NCBI RefSeq assembly: GCF_024199005.1
Contig: NZ_JANATA010000001.1
Span: 310,001 to 374,000, forward strand
Direction: 5' to 3'
From: Opacimonas viscosa
GTDB lineage: Bacteria; Pseudomonadota; Gammaproteobacteria; Enterobacterales; Alteromonadaceae
DNA length: 64,000 nt
The position numbers were made by a program, and so were the translations under genes. Shown here one piece after another: positions 9,167-19,089 of this stretch (position 1 is its first letter; each line of letters begins with the position of its first letter). The notes beneath the pieces are model-generated. The model did not search any database. It was not told where the DNA came from and saw only the letters and a program-made list of their open reading frames with translations.

Positions 9167-10774
9167 ATGCCAATTATAACCAGTCAGATTAATACGCAAA
9201 GTGCGACATTTAAAACCAACTTTACCGCAATGTCGGACAGTGTTCGTGAGTTAAAAGACGTCGTTGCCAAGGTTACTCAAGGTGGGCATAGTGCAGCACG
9301 AGAAAAGCATATCGCTCGTGGAAAATTGCTCGTAAGAGATAGGATTACAAAGTTACTTGATCCGGGAGCAGCGTTTTTGGAAATCAGTCAACTTGCAGCA
9401 TTGCACGTGTATGATGAAGAAGTACCTTGTGCTGGTGTGGTCGCAGGCATCGGTCAAGTTAATCGGACACTGTGTATGATTGTCGCTAACGATGCGACTG
9501 TCAAAGGAGGTACCTACTATCCTTTAACCGTAAAGAAACACCTTAGAGCCCAAGAGATCGCTTTACAAAATCACCTGCCATGTATTTATTTAGTGGATTC
9601 GGGTGGTGCCAACTTACCTCGACAAGATGAAGTATTTCCAGATAAGGATGATTTTGGGCGTATTTTTTATAACCAAGCGAACCTATCTGCACAAAATATC
9701 CCTCAGATTGCAGTTGTCATGGGCTCTTGTACAGCTGGCGGTGCTTATGTGCCGGCTATGGCTGATGAATCGATAATCGTCAAGGAACAAGGTACGATCT
9801 TTTTAGGCGGGCCACCATTGGTGAAAGCGGCTACTGGTGAGGTCGTATCAGCTGAAGCATTAGGAGGTGGCGATGTCCACACCAAAGTGTCAGGTGTCGT
9901 GGATCATTTGGCCAACAACGATCACCATGCATTACACATTGCACGTGATGTCGTAGCGAACCTACAGCGCCCTTTGCCCACTTATATTGACCGTAATGCA
10001 AGTCGCCCCCCCCTGTACTCAACCAAAGAGATATATGGTGTGATCCCTGCTGACAATAAGCACAGTTATGATGTACGCGAGGTTATTGCGCGCTTGGTTG
10101 ATGGCTCCGAGTTTGCTGAGTTTAAAGCTCGATTTGGTCCTACACTCGTCACCGGTTTCGCTCGTATCGATGGCTTTCAAGTTGGTATTGTTGCGAATAA
10201 TGGGATCTTATTTTCAGAATCAGCACTCAAAGGCGCCCACTTTATTGAATTGTGTGCACAACGCAAAATACCACTCATATTTTTACAGAACATTACGGGT
10301 TTCATGGTTGGTCAGCAATATGAAGCTGGAGGCATAGCCAAGCATGGTGCGAAAATGGTGACGGCAGTGGCTTGTGCCAAAGTACCTAAAATCACCGTGT
10401 TAATTGGTGGCAGTTTTGGTGCTGGTAATTATGGGATGTGTGGTCGTGCCTATGACCCGAGATTTTTATTTATGTGGCCTAATGCACGTATATCGGTCAT
10501 GGGAGGTGAACAAGCTGCAGGGGTTCTGGCACAACTCAAGCAAGATCAACTCACCGCACAAAATACGCCGCTGTCCGATGCACAATTGGCATCTTTTAAA
10601 GCGCCGATTATCGAGGATTATGAACACCAAGGTCATCCGTTTTATGCATCGGCAAGATGTTGGGATGATGGCGTGATTGACCCAGCGGATACTCGAACTG
10701 TCTTAGCCATGAGCTTGCACATCAGTTTGAACGCTCCCGTTGAAGAAAGTCGTTTCGGGGTGTTTAGAATGTAA
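9167..10774 (+). CDS. liuB: Methylcrotonyl-CoA carboxylase, carboxyltransferase (beta) subunit
   Basis: Carboxyltransferase of 535 aa that moves CO2 from biotin to 3-methylcrotonyl-CoA, giving 3-methylglutaconyl-CoA, in complex with LiuD. Both crotonase-fold halves are present. The oxyanion regions are readable as [19 protein letters not shown] and [20 protein letters not shown]. Length is typical of the family. A 56-bp gap separates it from liuC, the largest gap in the operon, with no terminator. Confidence 0.93.
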   Translation: MPIITSQINTQSATFKTNFTAMSDSVRELKDVVAKVTQGGHSAAREKHIARGKLLVRDRITKLLDPGAAFLEISQLAALHVYDEEVPCAGVVAGIGQVNRTLCMIVANDATVKGGTYYPLTVKKHLRAQEIALQNHLPCIYLVDSGGANLPRQDEVFPDKDDFGRIFYNQANLSAQNIPQIAVVMGSCTAGGAYVPAMADESIIVKEQGTIFLGGPPLVKAATGEVVSAEALGGGDVHTKVSGVVDHLANNDHHALHIARDVVANLQRPLPTYIDRNASRPPLYSTKEIYGVIPADNKHSYDVREVIARLVDGSEFAEFKARFGPTLVTGFARIDGFQVGIVANNGILFSESALKGAHFIELCAQRKIPLIFLQNITGFMVGQQYEAGGIAKHGAKMVTAVACAKVPKITVLIGGSFGAGNYGMCGRAYDPRFLFMWPNARISVMGGEQAAGVLAQLKQDQLTAQNTPLSDAQLASFKAPIIEDYEHQGHPFYASARCWDDGVIDPADTRTVLAMSLHISLNAPVEESRFGVFRM

Positions 10775-10830
10775 CTGGCTTGCTGTGGCAATACATCATT
10801 TAATGAATATTTATTTGGAAAAAGAGTTTT

Positions 10831-11631
10831 ATGTCTAGACCAGTCACTTATGAAGTTTTAACCTCGGGTGTTGCTTATTTAACCCTGAATCAAGAGGCCA
10901 CCCATAACGCATTTGATGATGCAATGATCCAACTTTTAATCACGGGGATCAAAGCAGCAGGAAGTGATCACAAAGTGCGTGTACTCGTGCTGCAAAGCAC
11001 TGGGCAGACCTTCAGTGCAGGTGCTAATTTGCATTGGATGCAACGAATGGTTGATTACACATATGCAGACAATCATCAAGATGCATTACAACTCTCTGCA
11101 TTAATGCATTTATTAAAAGCCTGTCCCAAGCCCACTATTGCTAAAGTGCAAGGTAGCGTTTTTGGCGGAGCCATTGGTTTATTGGCTTGTTGTAATATTG
11201 TCGTGAGTAACCAAGCGAGTCAGTTTTGTCTCAGCGAGGTTAAATTAGGTTTAGCCCCTGCCACTATTGCTCCATTTGTCATCGCTGCTATTGGACCACG
11301 CCATGCCGAGCGTTATATGTTATCGGCCGAAGTGTTTGATGCGACTACGGCTTCTGCTATAGGTTTGGTGAGTGAAGTGACCAGTGCAGAAAATTTAGAC
11401 TCCGTTACAGAAAGTTTTATTCAGAAGTTTTTAGCCAATGGCCCACAAGCCATGACGGCGACCAAAAACCTCATCAGTTTATGTAGCAATGCCAGTATAG
11501 ATGATGCACTTAGGGACAAAACTGCACACACCATTGCCACTTTACGTGTTTCTGATGAAGGCCAAGCCGGCCTAAAAGCGTTTTTCGATAAAGCTCCGCC
11601 ACCATGGATCAAACAGGGAGACAAAGCGTGA
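10831..11631 (+). CDS. liuC: 3-Methylglutaconyl-CoA hydratase (enoyl-CoA hydratase family)
   Basis: Crotonase-family protein of 266 aa predicted to hydrate 3-methylglutaconyl-CoA to HMG-CoA. The CoA and oxyanion motifs TFSAGANLHWM and KVQGSVFGGAIGLLACC are present, followed by SEVKLGLAPA in the usual active-site region. Specific function comes from its place between the two carboxylase subunit genes. Its stop overlaps the GTG start of liuD (GTGA), indicating translational coupling. Confidence 0.9.
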   Translation: MSRPVTYEVLTSGVAYLTLNQEATHNAFDDAMIQLLITGIKAAGSDHKVRVLVLQSTGQTFSAGANLHWMQRMVDYTYADNHQDALQLSALMHLLKACPKPTIAKVQGSVFGGAIGLLACCNIVVSNQASQFCLSEVKLGLAPATIAPFVIAAIGPRHAERYMLSAEVFDATTASAIGLVSEVTSAENLDSVTESFIQKFLANGPQAMTATKNLISLCSNASIDDALRDKTAHTIATLRVSDEGQAGLKAFFDKAPPPWIKQGDKA

Positions 11632-13712
11632 TAAAAACAATTTTAGTCGCTAACCGGGGAGAAATTGCTTGTCGCATTATCAGAACAGCAAAAGCGTTAG
11701 GCATCAAAACAATCGCTATATACAGCACCGTTGATGCCCAAGCTCAACATGTTAAATTAGCAGATTCTGCGTTTCATATTGGACCTGCACAACCAGCCCA
11801 ATCTTACCTAGATCAAGCAAACATTATCGCACTGGCGGTTGCAGAAAAAGTGGACGCCATACATCCTGGATATGGGTTTCTTTCGGAAAATGCTGATTTT
11901 GCAGAAGCCTGTGCCGAACAGAATATTATTTTCATTGGCCCATCAGCAGCAGCGATTCGTCAAATGGGCTCAAAAAGTGCAGCCAAAGAGATTATGGAAC
12001 AGGCTGGCGTTCCGTTAGTTAAGGGGTATCACGGGACCAACCAAGAGCCTATGTTTTTGTTAAAACGAGCCCAAGATATTGGTTTCCCTGTGTTACTCAA
12101 AGCTGTGGCAGGTGGCGGTGGCAAAGGTATGCGAATTCTCCACGCGGAAGATGAGTTTATGGCCGGACTAGCTGCGGCCAAAAGAGAAGCATTACAAAAC
12201 TTTAGTAATGACGAAATGTTACTTGAAAAATATATCATGCAACCTAGACACATTGAAATTCAGGTGTTTTGTGATACCCAAGGTAACGGTGTGTATTTGC
12301 ATGATAGAGATTGTAGTATACAACGTCGTTATCAAAAAATAGTTGAAGAAGCCCCTGCTCCGGGACTATCTGACGCCACTCGCACAGCAATGGGTAAAGC
12401 TGCTTTGGCAGCAGCACAAGCAATCTCATATGTTGGAGCCGGTACGGTTGAGTTTTTATTAGATAAAGACGAAAACTTTTACTTCATGGAGATGAATACT
12501 CGTTTACAAGTTGAGCATCCTGTGACTGAGATGATTACCCAACAAGATCTTGTCGCTTGGCAAATACAAGTAGCAAACGGTGAACCACTGCCATTACAAC
12601 AAGATGATATCCCACGCCAAGGACATGCCATTGAAGTTCGCATTTATGCTGAAACCCCTGACAAGGAGTTTTTACCCTCTTCTGGCACATTAGCGTTTTA
12701 TCAAGAACCGTCAGTCAATACTTATTTAAGAGTTGATAGTGGTGTTACGCAAGGTGATGAGGTATCAGTATTTTACGATCCGATGATCAGCAAACTCATT
12801 GCATATGGTACACAGCGCAATACCGCAATAACGCGTTTACAACAAGGATTAGCTGATTACTACATAGCGGGGCTCGATACTAATATTGCGTATTTACAAA
12901 ACATTCTCCAACAACGTGAATTTATAACTGGGCAGGTTTCTACGCATTTTATTGACGACCTAAAAGATGTACTAGCACAACCCAATGAGACTTCTGAAGA
13001 CAGTATCCTAGCCTTGGGTTGTATCATTTTACAAACTCGACTTGAGCAAAGTTTTGCGCATTGCACTAGGGATATTCCTGCTCATTGGCGCAACCTATCT
13101 ACCACTAAGGTTTCTTTTGATGTACAACGGGATAAAAGTGGATGTGCATCTACACAGTCTCGGTCTCAGATAACACTGACGCCAGTACAAACCAACCAAA
13201 CACTCAATGCCTGGGTTTGGGGGAGTGACACACCAGTTCATATGGCTACTTTTAGCTGTTTAGAAAATCAATGGCGAGGAAAATTCGGTGATAAAACACT
13301 CGTCGTCCCCTACTATTTAGAACAACCTAGCCCTCATTCTGAACCAACGAACACGACTCCTCTAGAACTGACTCCCATGCTTCCTGATGTTCTAAGTCAC
13401 TTAACAATGTGGGTGGAGGGCCAACAACACAAGCTCATTTTTCCTGCGGTTGATCTAGGGCAAAACACATCGGATAACACTGCCAATAATTTTGTAGCGC
13501 CAATGAATGGCACAGTGGTTAGCCAAACTGTGGATGCACCTGCTGAAGTAAAAAAAGGTGATGTCTTAATGATCATAGAAGCGATGAAAATGGAGCACAA
13601 TTTAAAAGCACCGTGCGACGGTAAAGTTACTGAGTACTTTTTTGCTCCAGGTGACTTGGTCAGTGGTGGCGCAACAGTCCTGTCATTTTCGCCAACTACA
13701 CAAAGCGAATAG
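11628..13712 (+). CDS. liuD: Methylcrotonyl-CoA carboxylase, biotin carboxylase/BCCP (alpha) subunit
   Basis: ATP-dependent biotin carboxylase fused to a biotin carrier, 694 aa. I chose GTG at 11628, where AGGGAG (11615-11620) lies 7 nt upstream and the protein begins VIKTILVANRGEIACRI; an in-frame ATG eight codons earlier has no RBS. The ATP-grasp signature AVAGGGGKGMRI and RLQVEHPVTE mark the carboxylase. A middle BT-like region follows, then the C-terminal biotinyl domain with EAMKMEH and the biotinylated Lys654. It overlaps liuC by 4 nt and is followed by liuE after 8 nt. Partner of LiuB. Confidence 0.93.
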   Translation: MIKTILVANRGEIACRIIRTAKALGIKTIAIYSTVDAQAQHVKLADSAFHIGPAQPAQSYLDQANIIALAVAEKVDAIHPGYGFLSENADFAEACAEQNIIFIGPSAAAIRQMGSKSAAKEIMEQAGVPLVKGYHGTNQEPMFLLKRAQDIGFPVLLKAVAGGGGKGMRILHAEDEFMAGLAAAKREALQNFSNDEMLLEKYIMQPRHIEIQVFCDTQGNGVYLHDRDCSIQRRYQKIVEEAPAPGLSDATRTAMGKAALAAAQAISYVGAGTVEFLLDKDENFYFMEMNTRLQVEHPVTEMITQQDLVAWQIQVANGEPLPLQQDDIPRQGHAIEVRIYAETPDKEFLPSSGTLAFYQEPSVNTYLRVDSGVTQGDEVSVFYDPMISKLIAYGTQRNTAITRLQQGLADYYIAGLDTNIAYLQNILQQREFITGQVSTHFIDDLKDVLAQPNETSEDSILALGCIILQTRLEQSFAHCTRDIPAHWRNLSTTKVSFDVQRDKSGCASTQSRSQITLTPVQTNQTLNAWVWGSDTPVHMATFSCLENQWRGKFGDKTLVVPYYLEQPSPHSEPTNTTPLELTPMLPDVLSHLTMWVEGQQHKLIFPAVDLGQNTSDNTANNFVAPMNGTVVSQTVDAPAEVKKGDVLMIIEAMKMEHNLKAPCDGKVTEYFFAPGDLVSGGATVLSFSPTTQSE

Positions 13713-13720
13713 GAGCACTC

Positions 13721-14626
13721 ATGTCACGTACTTCATCTACCTATCCCAGAAAAGTTAATATCTTCGAAGTCGGCCCTCGAGATGGGTTACAAAATGAAGC
13801 CACTTTATTGTCCGTCGAAGATAAAGTCACTTTTATTCAGGAATTAATACTGGCAGGTCTGAAAAATATAGAAGTGGGTAGTTTTGTTTCTCCCAAATGG
13901 GTGCCACAAATGGCAAATTCTGTGGCGGTTTGTCAAGCCCTACCAAAAACAACAGATGTCACTTTTTCGGGATTAACACCTAATCTCCGTGGTCTAGAAG
14001 AAGCTTTAGCTGCAGGTGTTGATGAAATTGCAATTTTTGGTGCAGCGTCTGAGCGGTTTAGTCAAACCAACATTAACTGCTCTGTTGCAGAAAGTCTTTT
14101 GCGTTTTCAGCCCGTAGTTGCACTGGCACAGCAACACAATATACCGGTTAGAGGTTACGTATCAACGGTGTTAGGTTGCCCATACCAAGGTGATGTGCCG
14201 ATTAAAGACGTGCTTAATGTGGTAAAAGCACTCCATGATATGGGCTGTTATCAAATTTCTTTGGGAGATACCATCGGTGTTGGGACGCCTCTAGCGACGC
14301 AAAAGCTTTTGGACAAGATACTTGAGTTAGTGCCTATTGAAAATGTTGCTGTGCATTTTCATAACACTTATGGGCAAGCACTCGCCAATATTTTGATCGC
14401 CTTACAAATGGGTATTACTACTATCGACACTGCTACGGCGGGATTAGGTGGTTGTCCGTATGCCAAAGGTGCTAGTGGTAATATCGCCACCGAAGATGTG
14501 GTGTATATGTGTCATGGTATGGGTATTGACACGGGCATTGATTTGGCAAAATTAGTTACCGCAGGTAAAAACATCTCCCAAAAACTGCAAAAACAGCCCC
14601 ATTCTTTGGTTAGTCTAGCGCTCTAG
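13721..14626 (+). CDS. liuE: Hydroxymethylglutaryl-CoA lyase
   Basis: TIM-barrel lyase of 301 aa cleaving HMG-CoA into acetoacetate and acetyl-CoA, the last step encoded by this operon. The substrate and metal motif EVGPRDGLQNE is at the start. Later signatures include LGDTIGVGTP, AVHFHNTYGQAL (metal-binding His pair) and the glycine-rich loop GLGGCPYAKGASGN with the family's active-site Cys. Length matches bacterial HMG-CoA lyases. No clear terminator follows before glgC. Confidence 0.93.
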   Translation: MSRTSSTYPRKVNIFEVGPRDGLQNEATLLSVEDKVTFIQELILAGLKNIEVGSFVSPKWVPQMANSVAVCQALPKTTDVTFSGLTPNLRGLEEALAAGVDEIAIFGAASERFSQTNINCSVAESLLRFQPVVALAQQHNIPVRGYVSTVLGCPYQGDVPIKDVLNVVKALHDMGCYQISLGDTIGVGTPLATQKLLDKILELVPIENVAVHFHNTYGQALANILIALQMGITTIDTATAGLGGCPYAKGASGNIATEDVVYMCHGMGIDTGIDLAKLVTAGKNISQKLQKQPHSLVSLAL

Positions 14627-14695
14627 ATAATAGCACACCCTACATAGATTAGAGTATATATCGCACAAGAATTTTTCTGTTTTGTGAACAAGCGA

Positions 14696-14724
14696 TTTAC
14701 AACTTTAGTATAACTGGTTATTAT
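14696..14724 (+). promoter_or_regulatory. Promoter of glgC
   Basis: TTTACA (14696-14701), 17-bp spacer, TATTAT (14719-14724), a close sigma-70 match. The predicted start near 14731 gives a leader of about 90 nt. The leader contains a strong Shine-Dalgarno (AAGGAGAAGG) followed by a four-codon reading frame (ATG at 14751, TAA at 14763-14765). The 8-bp sequences ACAAGCGA (14688) and TCGCTTGT (14767) form a distant inverted repeat across the promoter. Confidence 0.55.
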
Positions 14725-14820
14725 ACAAGCAGTTAAAAGGAGAAGGTAACATGCTGATTTGTTAAGTCGCTTGTCAAATACTGTTAACTGTCTACATTTC
14801 ATTATTAAAAGGATTTTTTC

Positions 14821-16074
14821 ATGCCTCATTCAAGCCCCCGTTACATCAGTAATTTAACACGTGATACCTACGCGTTAATTTTAGCTGGCGGACGTGGTTC
14901 TCGTCTTCATGAGTTGACCGATTGGCGCGCTAAGCCTGCTGTTTATTTTGGTGGTAAATTTAGAATTATTGATTTCCCATTATCGAACTGTATTAATTCA
15001 GGCATTCGTCGTGTTGGTATCTTATCGCAATACAAGTCGCACTCGTTAATCAGACACATTGTTCGTGGTTGGGGCCATTTTAAAAAAGAGTTAGGTGAAT
15101 CTATTGAGATCCTCCCTGCCTCGCAACGTTTTTCTGAAGATTGGTATCAAGGGACTGCCGATGCTGTATATCAAAATATTGATATTATTCGTGATGAGTT
15201 ACCAAAGTATGTCATGATCCTGTCTGGTGATCATATTTACCGCATGGACTACGGTAATATGCTCGCAAAGCACGTCGAGTCAGGTGCAAAAATGACGGTA
15301 AGTTGCATGCGCGTTCCTTGCAGTGAAGCTGCAGGTGCTTTTGGGGTTATGGCGATAGATGAAAACTCTATGGTGACTGACTTTACCGAAAAGCCAGAAT
15401 TCCCTACGCCATTAGCTGACGATCCTGAAAATTGTTTAGCATCCATGGGCAATTATATTTTCGATACTGAGTTTTTATTCGAGCAGCTTGAAAAAGATAA
15501 AGAAAATGCACATTCTCAACGTGATTTTGGCAAAGATATCATTCCCGAAATTATCAAACATCAAAAAGTTAATGCTTTCGAGTTTGGTAACGGTGAAAAG
15601 AACAATTACTGGCGCGATGTAGGGACAATTGATAGTTTCTGGCAGGCCAATATGGAATTAGTTGAACCCGTCCCAGCTCTGAATTTATATGATGCTGAAT
15701 GGCCAATTTGGACCTACCAAGAGCAACTCCCTCCAGCAAAATTTGTTTGGGATAAAGAAGGTCGTCGCGGTGAAGCAGTAAACTCAGTCGTTTCAGGTGG
15801 GTGTATCATTTCTGGCTCACACCTAAAACAAAGTCTGTGTTTTTCAAACGTGCGCGTACATTCATACTCACATATTGAAGAAGCTGTCATTTTACCGAAT
15901 GTTGAAATTGGCCGTCATTGTAAAATCAAAAAAGTGGTCTTAGATCGTGGTTGTATCATCCCCGAAGGGATGGAAATAGGTATCGACCATGAACAAGACC
16001 GTGCTCGAGGTTTTAGAGTATCTGAGTCAGGTGTCGTGTTAGTCACTCCAGATATGTTGGCGAAAATCAAATAA
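14821..16074 (+). CDS. glgC: Glucose-1-phosphate adenylyltransferase
   Basis: Makes ADP-glucose from ATP and glucose-1-phosphate, the committed step of bacterial glycogen synthesis. The protein is 417 aa. The nucleotide-binding signature [11 protein letters not shown] (17-27), the substrate region [11 protein letters not shown], the sugar-binding NYIFDTEF and the YWRDVGT block are all present, followed by the left-handed beta-helix domain. The RBS AAGGA precedes the ATG. It stands alone; glgA and glgB are not in the window, while glgP and pgm lie 34-39 kb away. A strong terminator follows. Confidence 0.95.
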   Translation: MPHSSPRYISNLTRDTYALILAGGRGSRLHELTDWRAKPAVYFGGKFRIIDFPLSNCINSGIRRVGILSQYKSHSLIRHIVRGWGHFKKELGESIEILPASQRFSEDWYQGTADAVYQNIDIIRDELPKYVMILSGDHIYRMDYGNMLAKHVESGAKMTVSCMRVPCSEAAGAFGVMAIDENSMVTDFTEKPEFPTPLADDPENCLASMGNYIFDTEFLFEQLEKDKENAHSQRDFGKDIIPEIIKHQKVNAFEFGNGEKNNYWRDVGTIDSFWQANMELVEPVPALNLYDAEWPIWTYQEQLPPAKFVWDKEGRRGEAVNSVVSGGCIISGSHLKQSLCFSNVRVHSYSHIEEAVILPNVEIGRHCKIKKVVLDRGCIIPEGMEIGIDHEQDRARGFRVSESGVVLVTPDMLAKIK

Positions 16075-16119
16075 TCATTTTACATTTTTGCACCTAAATT
16101 GTTTTCTTTTTACAGTCAG

Positions 16120-16158
16120 GCCCCACCAAAGAATATCTTTCGTGGGGCTTGTTTTTTT
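16120..16158 (+). terminator. Intrinsic terminator of glgC
   Basis: Stem GCCCCACCAAAGA / TCTTTCGTGGGGC (16120-16132 with 16136-16148, one mismatch, 3-nt loop) followed by TTGTTTTTTT. GC-rich stem plus T-tract for rightward transcription. Confidence 0.9.
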
Positions 16159-16225
16159 GCAGGCAAAATTATCCAAATCCAGCTAACACAAAATGTTAAC
16201 AGAGATTCCTACATCGTCAGGTAAG

Positions 16226-17050
16226 TCACAAACGCTGTAAAAAATCGTTAATATGTTGCGCGGTCAGTTTCGGTTGTTCTAACACAAACATGTGACCACC
16301 AGGTAACTCTACATGTTCAAATTTCACATTGCCTTTTAGAAAATGTCTTTGAAAAATAGGAAATGTGACATCTGTAGCGCTTCCTGTAAGTAACAACCCT
16401 GGTACTTTTATTTGTCCATAAAACTTGGCAACATCATGCGGTATGGTGCGAAAAGTATTTGCCTCTATATAGGGATCATACGTAAGTTGATATTGATTGT
16501 TAGTCTTTGCCGACGCATCTGCATTTGTGGATGTTGGTTGCGTAACCGCAGATAACTGAGTAATGCCTAGGGCATATTGATAAACAGACTCGTCTTGAAT
16601 ATCTTTGAAGAATCGTTTTGTTGCAAAATACTGGGCTATATTGACATCCTTAGACCATTGTTTTTTTCTGGCTAAGGATATTTTCGCCGGTGTCACTTTA
16701 TCGATAAAGCGGGTTTTCTTGGCTAAACCAAACAAGTGTCCCCCCCATCCCACTAATAACGGTGGATCACACATAATGACCGCTTTAAAGAGTTCTGGAC
16801 GTAAACACGCCGCTTTATAAGTGAGCACAGCACCAAAACTATGCCCCATTCCAACAATAGGCGCTTTACAATGTGTTTCAATATAATGTATGAGTTCTAA
16901 AACTTGATTAGACCATTGATCGTTCAGAGGATATGCCGGATGATGAGCGTATTGATGTTTAGCTAGAACCGGTGACGCCAGATGCTTAAAAAATTCACCA
17001 TATGCGGTTGCGACAATACCATTAGCATGAACAAAATTAATAAGAGACAC
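16226..17050 (-). CDS. Alpha/beta hydrolase
   Basis: Alpha/beta-hydrolase-fold protein of 274 aa, no signal peptide, so probably cytoplasmic. The nucleophile elbow GMGHSFGA places Ser71. The acid is likely Asp in LTGSATDVTFP and the catalytic His is in PGGHMFVLEQP near the C-terminus. Substrate cannot be told; esterase or lipase-like activity on small esters is the default guess for this family. Monocistronic on the minus strand, converging on the glgC terminator and diverging from the thioesterase gene. Confidence 0.75.
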   Translation of the reverse strand: MSLINFVHANGIVATAYGEFFKHLASPVLAKHQYAHHPAYPLNDQWSNQVLELIHYIETHCKAPIVGMGHSFGAVLTYKAACLRPELFKAVIMCDPPLLVGWGGHLFGLAKKTRFIDKVTPAKISLARKKQWSKDVNIAQYFATKRFFKDIQDESVYQYALGITQLSAVTQPTSTNADASAKTNNQYQLTYDPYIEANTFRTIPHDVAKFYGQIKVPGLLLTGSATDVTFPIFQRHFLKGNVKFEHVELPGGHMFVLEQPKLTAQHINDFLQRL

Positions 17051-17225
17051 TGCTGCTCCACTTCTGAGATTTTCAGATATTTTACCGGCTTAGCCAAAAC
17101 TTACCAATTCATGCGGTGAATAAGTGTCTATTTATAATTAAATCCAAGAATTTAATTCAGGTTTATTGCATTGCGTAATGGAGCAGATATACTCACAGTC
17201 ATCTTGTCGTACCAGTAGAAACGAA

Positions 17226-18032
17226 ATGAACTTTAACGAAATCATCGATGCTTGTGACAACTATTTACACAACCCTACGGAAAACCCATTAACCATACCC
17301 AAGCTATGGTCGCAAGGCCGCACGGTTTATGGTGGTTTGTCCGCTGCGCTCCTATTTCATGCGATAAAAAAACAAGTTAATCCTGAGTATCAAGTTAAAA
17401 ACATCAACACCAACTTTGTTGGCCCGATGTTAACCGACGAGCCTATTGAGATTGAAGTACAAGAAGTACGAACGGGTAAAAATGTCTCACAATGGTTAGC
17501 ATTTGGTAGACAGGCTGAAAAAACATGTACTTTGTTGCAAGCGTGTTTTGTGCGTGATCGCGAGTCTAAAATTACCATCAACAATGCGCCTCCTTTAACC
17601 TTAGGTGCTCCAAATAAAAAAAGCTTTATTCCACAAATACCGAAAGTGACTCCAAAATTTTTAAAGAATTTTGATTTAGCTATTCTCGGTGGTGGGATCC
17701 CATTTACAGGACGCAAAACTGATTTTTATCAAGGATGGTTTCGGCATAAAAATACCGAAGGGAAGATGAACGATGTTGCTTTAGTGGGGCTGTTAGATGC
17801 CACCCCGCCCACTGTCTTGCAGATGTTGAAGTGGCCCGCACCGGCTAGTACGATCAACTGGAACCTCGAATTCATTCATCCTTTGCCATCCTTAGATATG
17901 CAAGATTGGGTGGCATTTGATGATCAATCAGTACATGCTAAAGATGGTTACAGCGCAGTTGAAATGCATGTCTGGGACAAGCAAGGTCGATTACTCGCTC
18001 TATCTAGACAGACAATTGCTGTATTTGATTAA
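17226..18032 (+). CDS. Acyl-CoA thioesterase family protein (double hotdog)
   Basis: Predicted thioesterase of about 268 aa with two hotdog repeats, similar to the TesB-like / thioesterase-like superfamily (RTVYGGLSAALLFHA near the N-terminus, PLPSLDMQDWVAFD in the second half). It would hydrolyse acyl-CoA to free acid and CoA. The start is uncertain: the ATG at 17226 fits the domain start but has a weak RBS, and in-frame TTG (17166) and ATG (17178) starts exist upstream. Its stop abuts the stop of the HDOD gene on the other strand with no intervening base. Confidence 0.75.
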   Translation: MNFNEIIDACDNYLHNPTENPLTIPKLWSQGRTVYGGLSAALLFHAIKKQVNPEYQVKNINTNFVGPMLTDEPIEIEVQEVRTGKNVSQWLAFGRQAEKTCTLLQACFVRDRESKITINNAPPLTLGAPNKKSFIPQIPKVTPKFLKNFDLAILGGGIPFTGRKTDFYQGWFRHKNTEGKMNDVALVGLLDATPPTVLQMLKWPAPASTINWNLEFIHPLPSLDMQDWVAFDDQSVHAKDGYSAVEMHVWDKQGRLLALSRQTIAVFD

Positions 18033-18884
18033 CTAAATAGATACGTATCCGTCAGGAGTAAATAAACTTACCACCGTTAACAAACGGAAGCGGTTATTTT
18101 CCAACGATGCTTCTAATGCGTTCGCGCTTAAACCGAGTGAAAGTGCATATTGTTCAGGCAGTTCTGTAATGTCGTTAATAAACAAGGGGTGAGATTCCAA
18201 CAACGCCTGATGATAAGACAATTGCATCACTTTACTATCAATTGAACCAATGGTTTGCGGTGAATCATGTATCGGTTTAATGCAGTCGATAATGCTTTCT
18301 GGTAAATCCCACACTTTTAATAACTGTAAGGTAATATCTTTGTAGGTATAACCTAAAATAGCTTCTTGGCGCTCCCATGGTTGCTCGTTAATCGTAAATC
18401 GATTGCATTGATGTGCTTTTTCAGGCGTTTTGCGCACGACCACCAGTTCACCAATATTGTGTAACAACCCTGCTGTGAAAAAGCGTTCAGGTTCATGTAA
18501 TGCCAAACGTTGTGCCCAATACTGCGCGAATAAAGCCGTTCTTACCGAATACTCCCAAAAGCGCTCTAAATCAATAGTATTACCATCTAACTCATTAAAC
18601 GCAGCACTCACACCGTACCCAATCGCTAAATCATAAACGGCTTTGGTTCCTAAGATCTTTATGGCCTTGGAAACAGAATCTACGGGGTTGCGGAAATTGT
18701 ACAATGGGCTATTCACAATTTTTAAAAGCTGTGCGGATAACACAGGATCAAATTTTACAACCGAGGCAAAATCGTCCATGGATGCAGTTTCATCATCTAT
18801 GAGTGACTGAATTTTATGCACCGCTGCAGGTAAAACAAACACATCTTGGGCAAATGTAGCGTATGCAATGGCTGCTTTATTCAT
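18033..18884 (-). CDS. HDOD-domain protein
   Basis: Protein of 283 aa made up almost wholly of an HDOD domain (HD-related output domain), a signalling fold lacking the full phosphohydrolase metal site. Visible features are VLSAQLLKIVNSPLYNFR near residue 55 and the helix AGLLHNIGELVV in the middle. Members act in regulatory networks, often with c-di-GMP or histidine kinase pathways, but no partner is adjacent here. A 205-bp gap with no clear feature lies upstream. It converges with the thioesterase gene with zero spacing. Confidence 0.8.
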   Translation of the reverse strand: MNKAAIAYATFAQDVFVLPAAVHKIQSLIDDETASMDDFASVVKFDPVLSAQLLKIVNSPLYNFRNPVDSVSKAIKILGTKAVYDLAIGYGVSAAFNELDGNTIDLERFWEYSVRTALFAQYWAQRLALHEPERFFTAGLLHNIGELVVVRKTPEKAHQCNRFTINEQPWERQEAILGYTYKDITLQLLKVWDLPESIIDCIKPIHDSPQTIGSIDSKVMQLSYHQALLESHPLFINDITELPEQYALSLGLSANALEASLENNRFRLLTVVSLFTPDGYVSI

Positions 18885-19089
18885 GAAGAATTAAACCTAT
18901 GTAAAGAGTGAGAGAAATGACCTACATAGGGTATAGAACAAAAACTAGATTTTTGCATAAGAACTGACGAATTAAATTCTGCAAGCACGTATAGTTTTAT
19001 ATAACTATCATTAAATCTGCCGATGTTAATATGATTTTGTACAGGCTGGGTTGTTTACTCAGCGAAGACTATTTTTACTTCTGGAGAGT

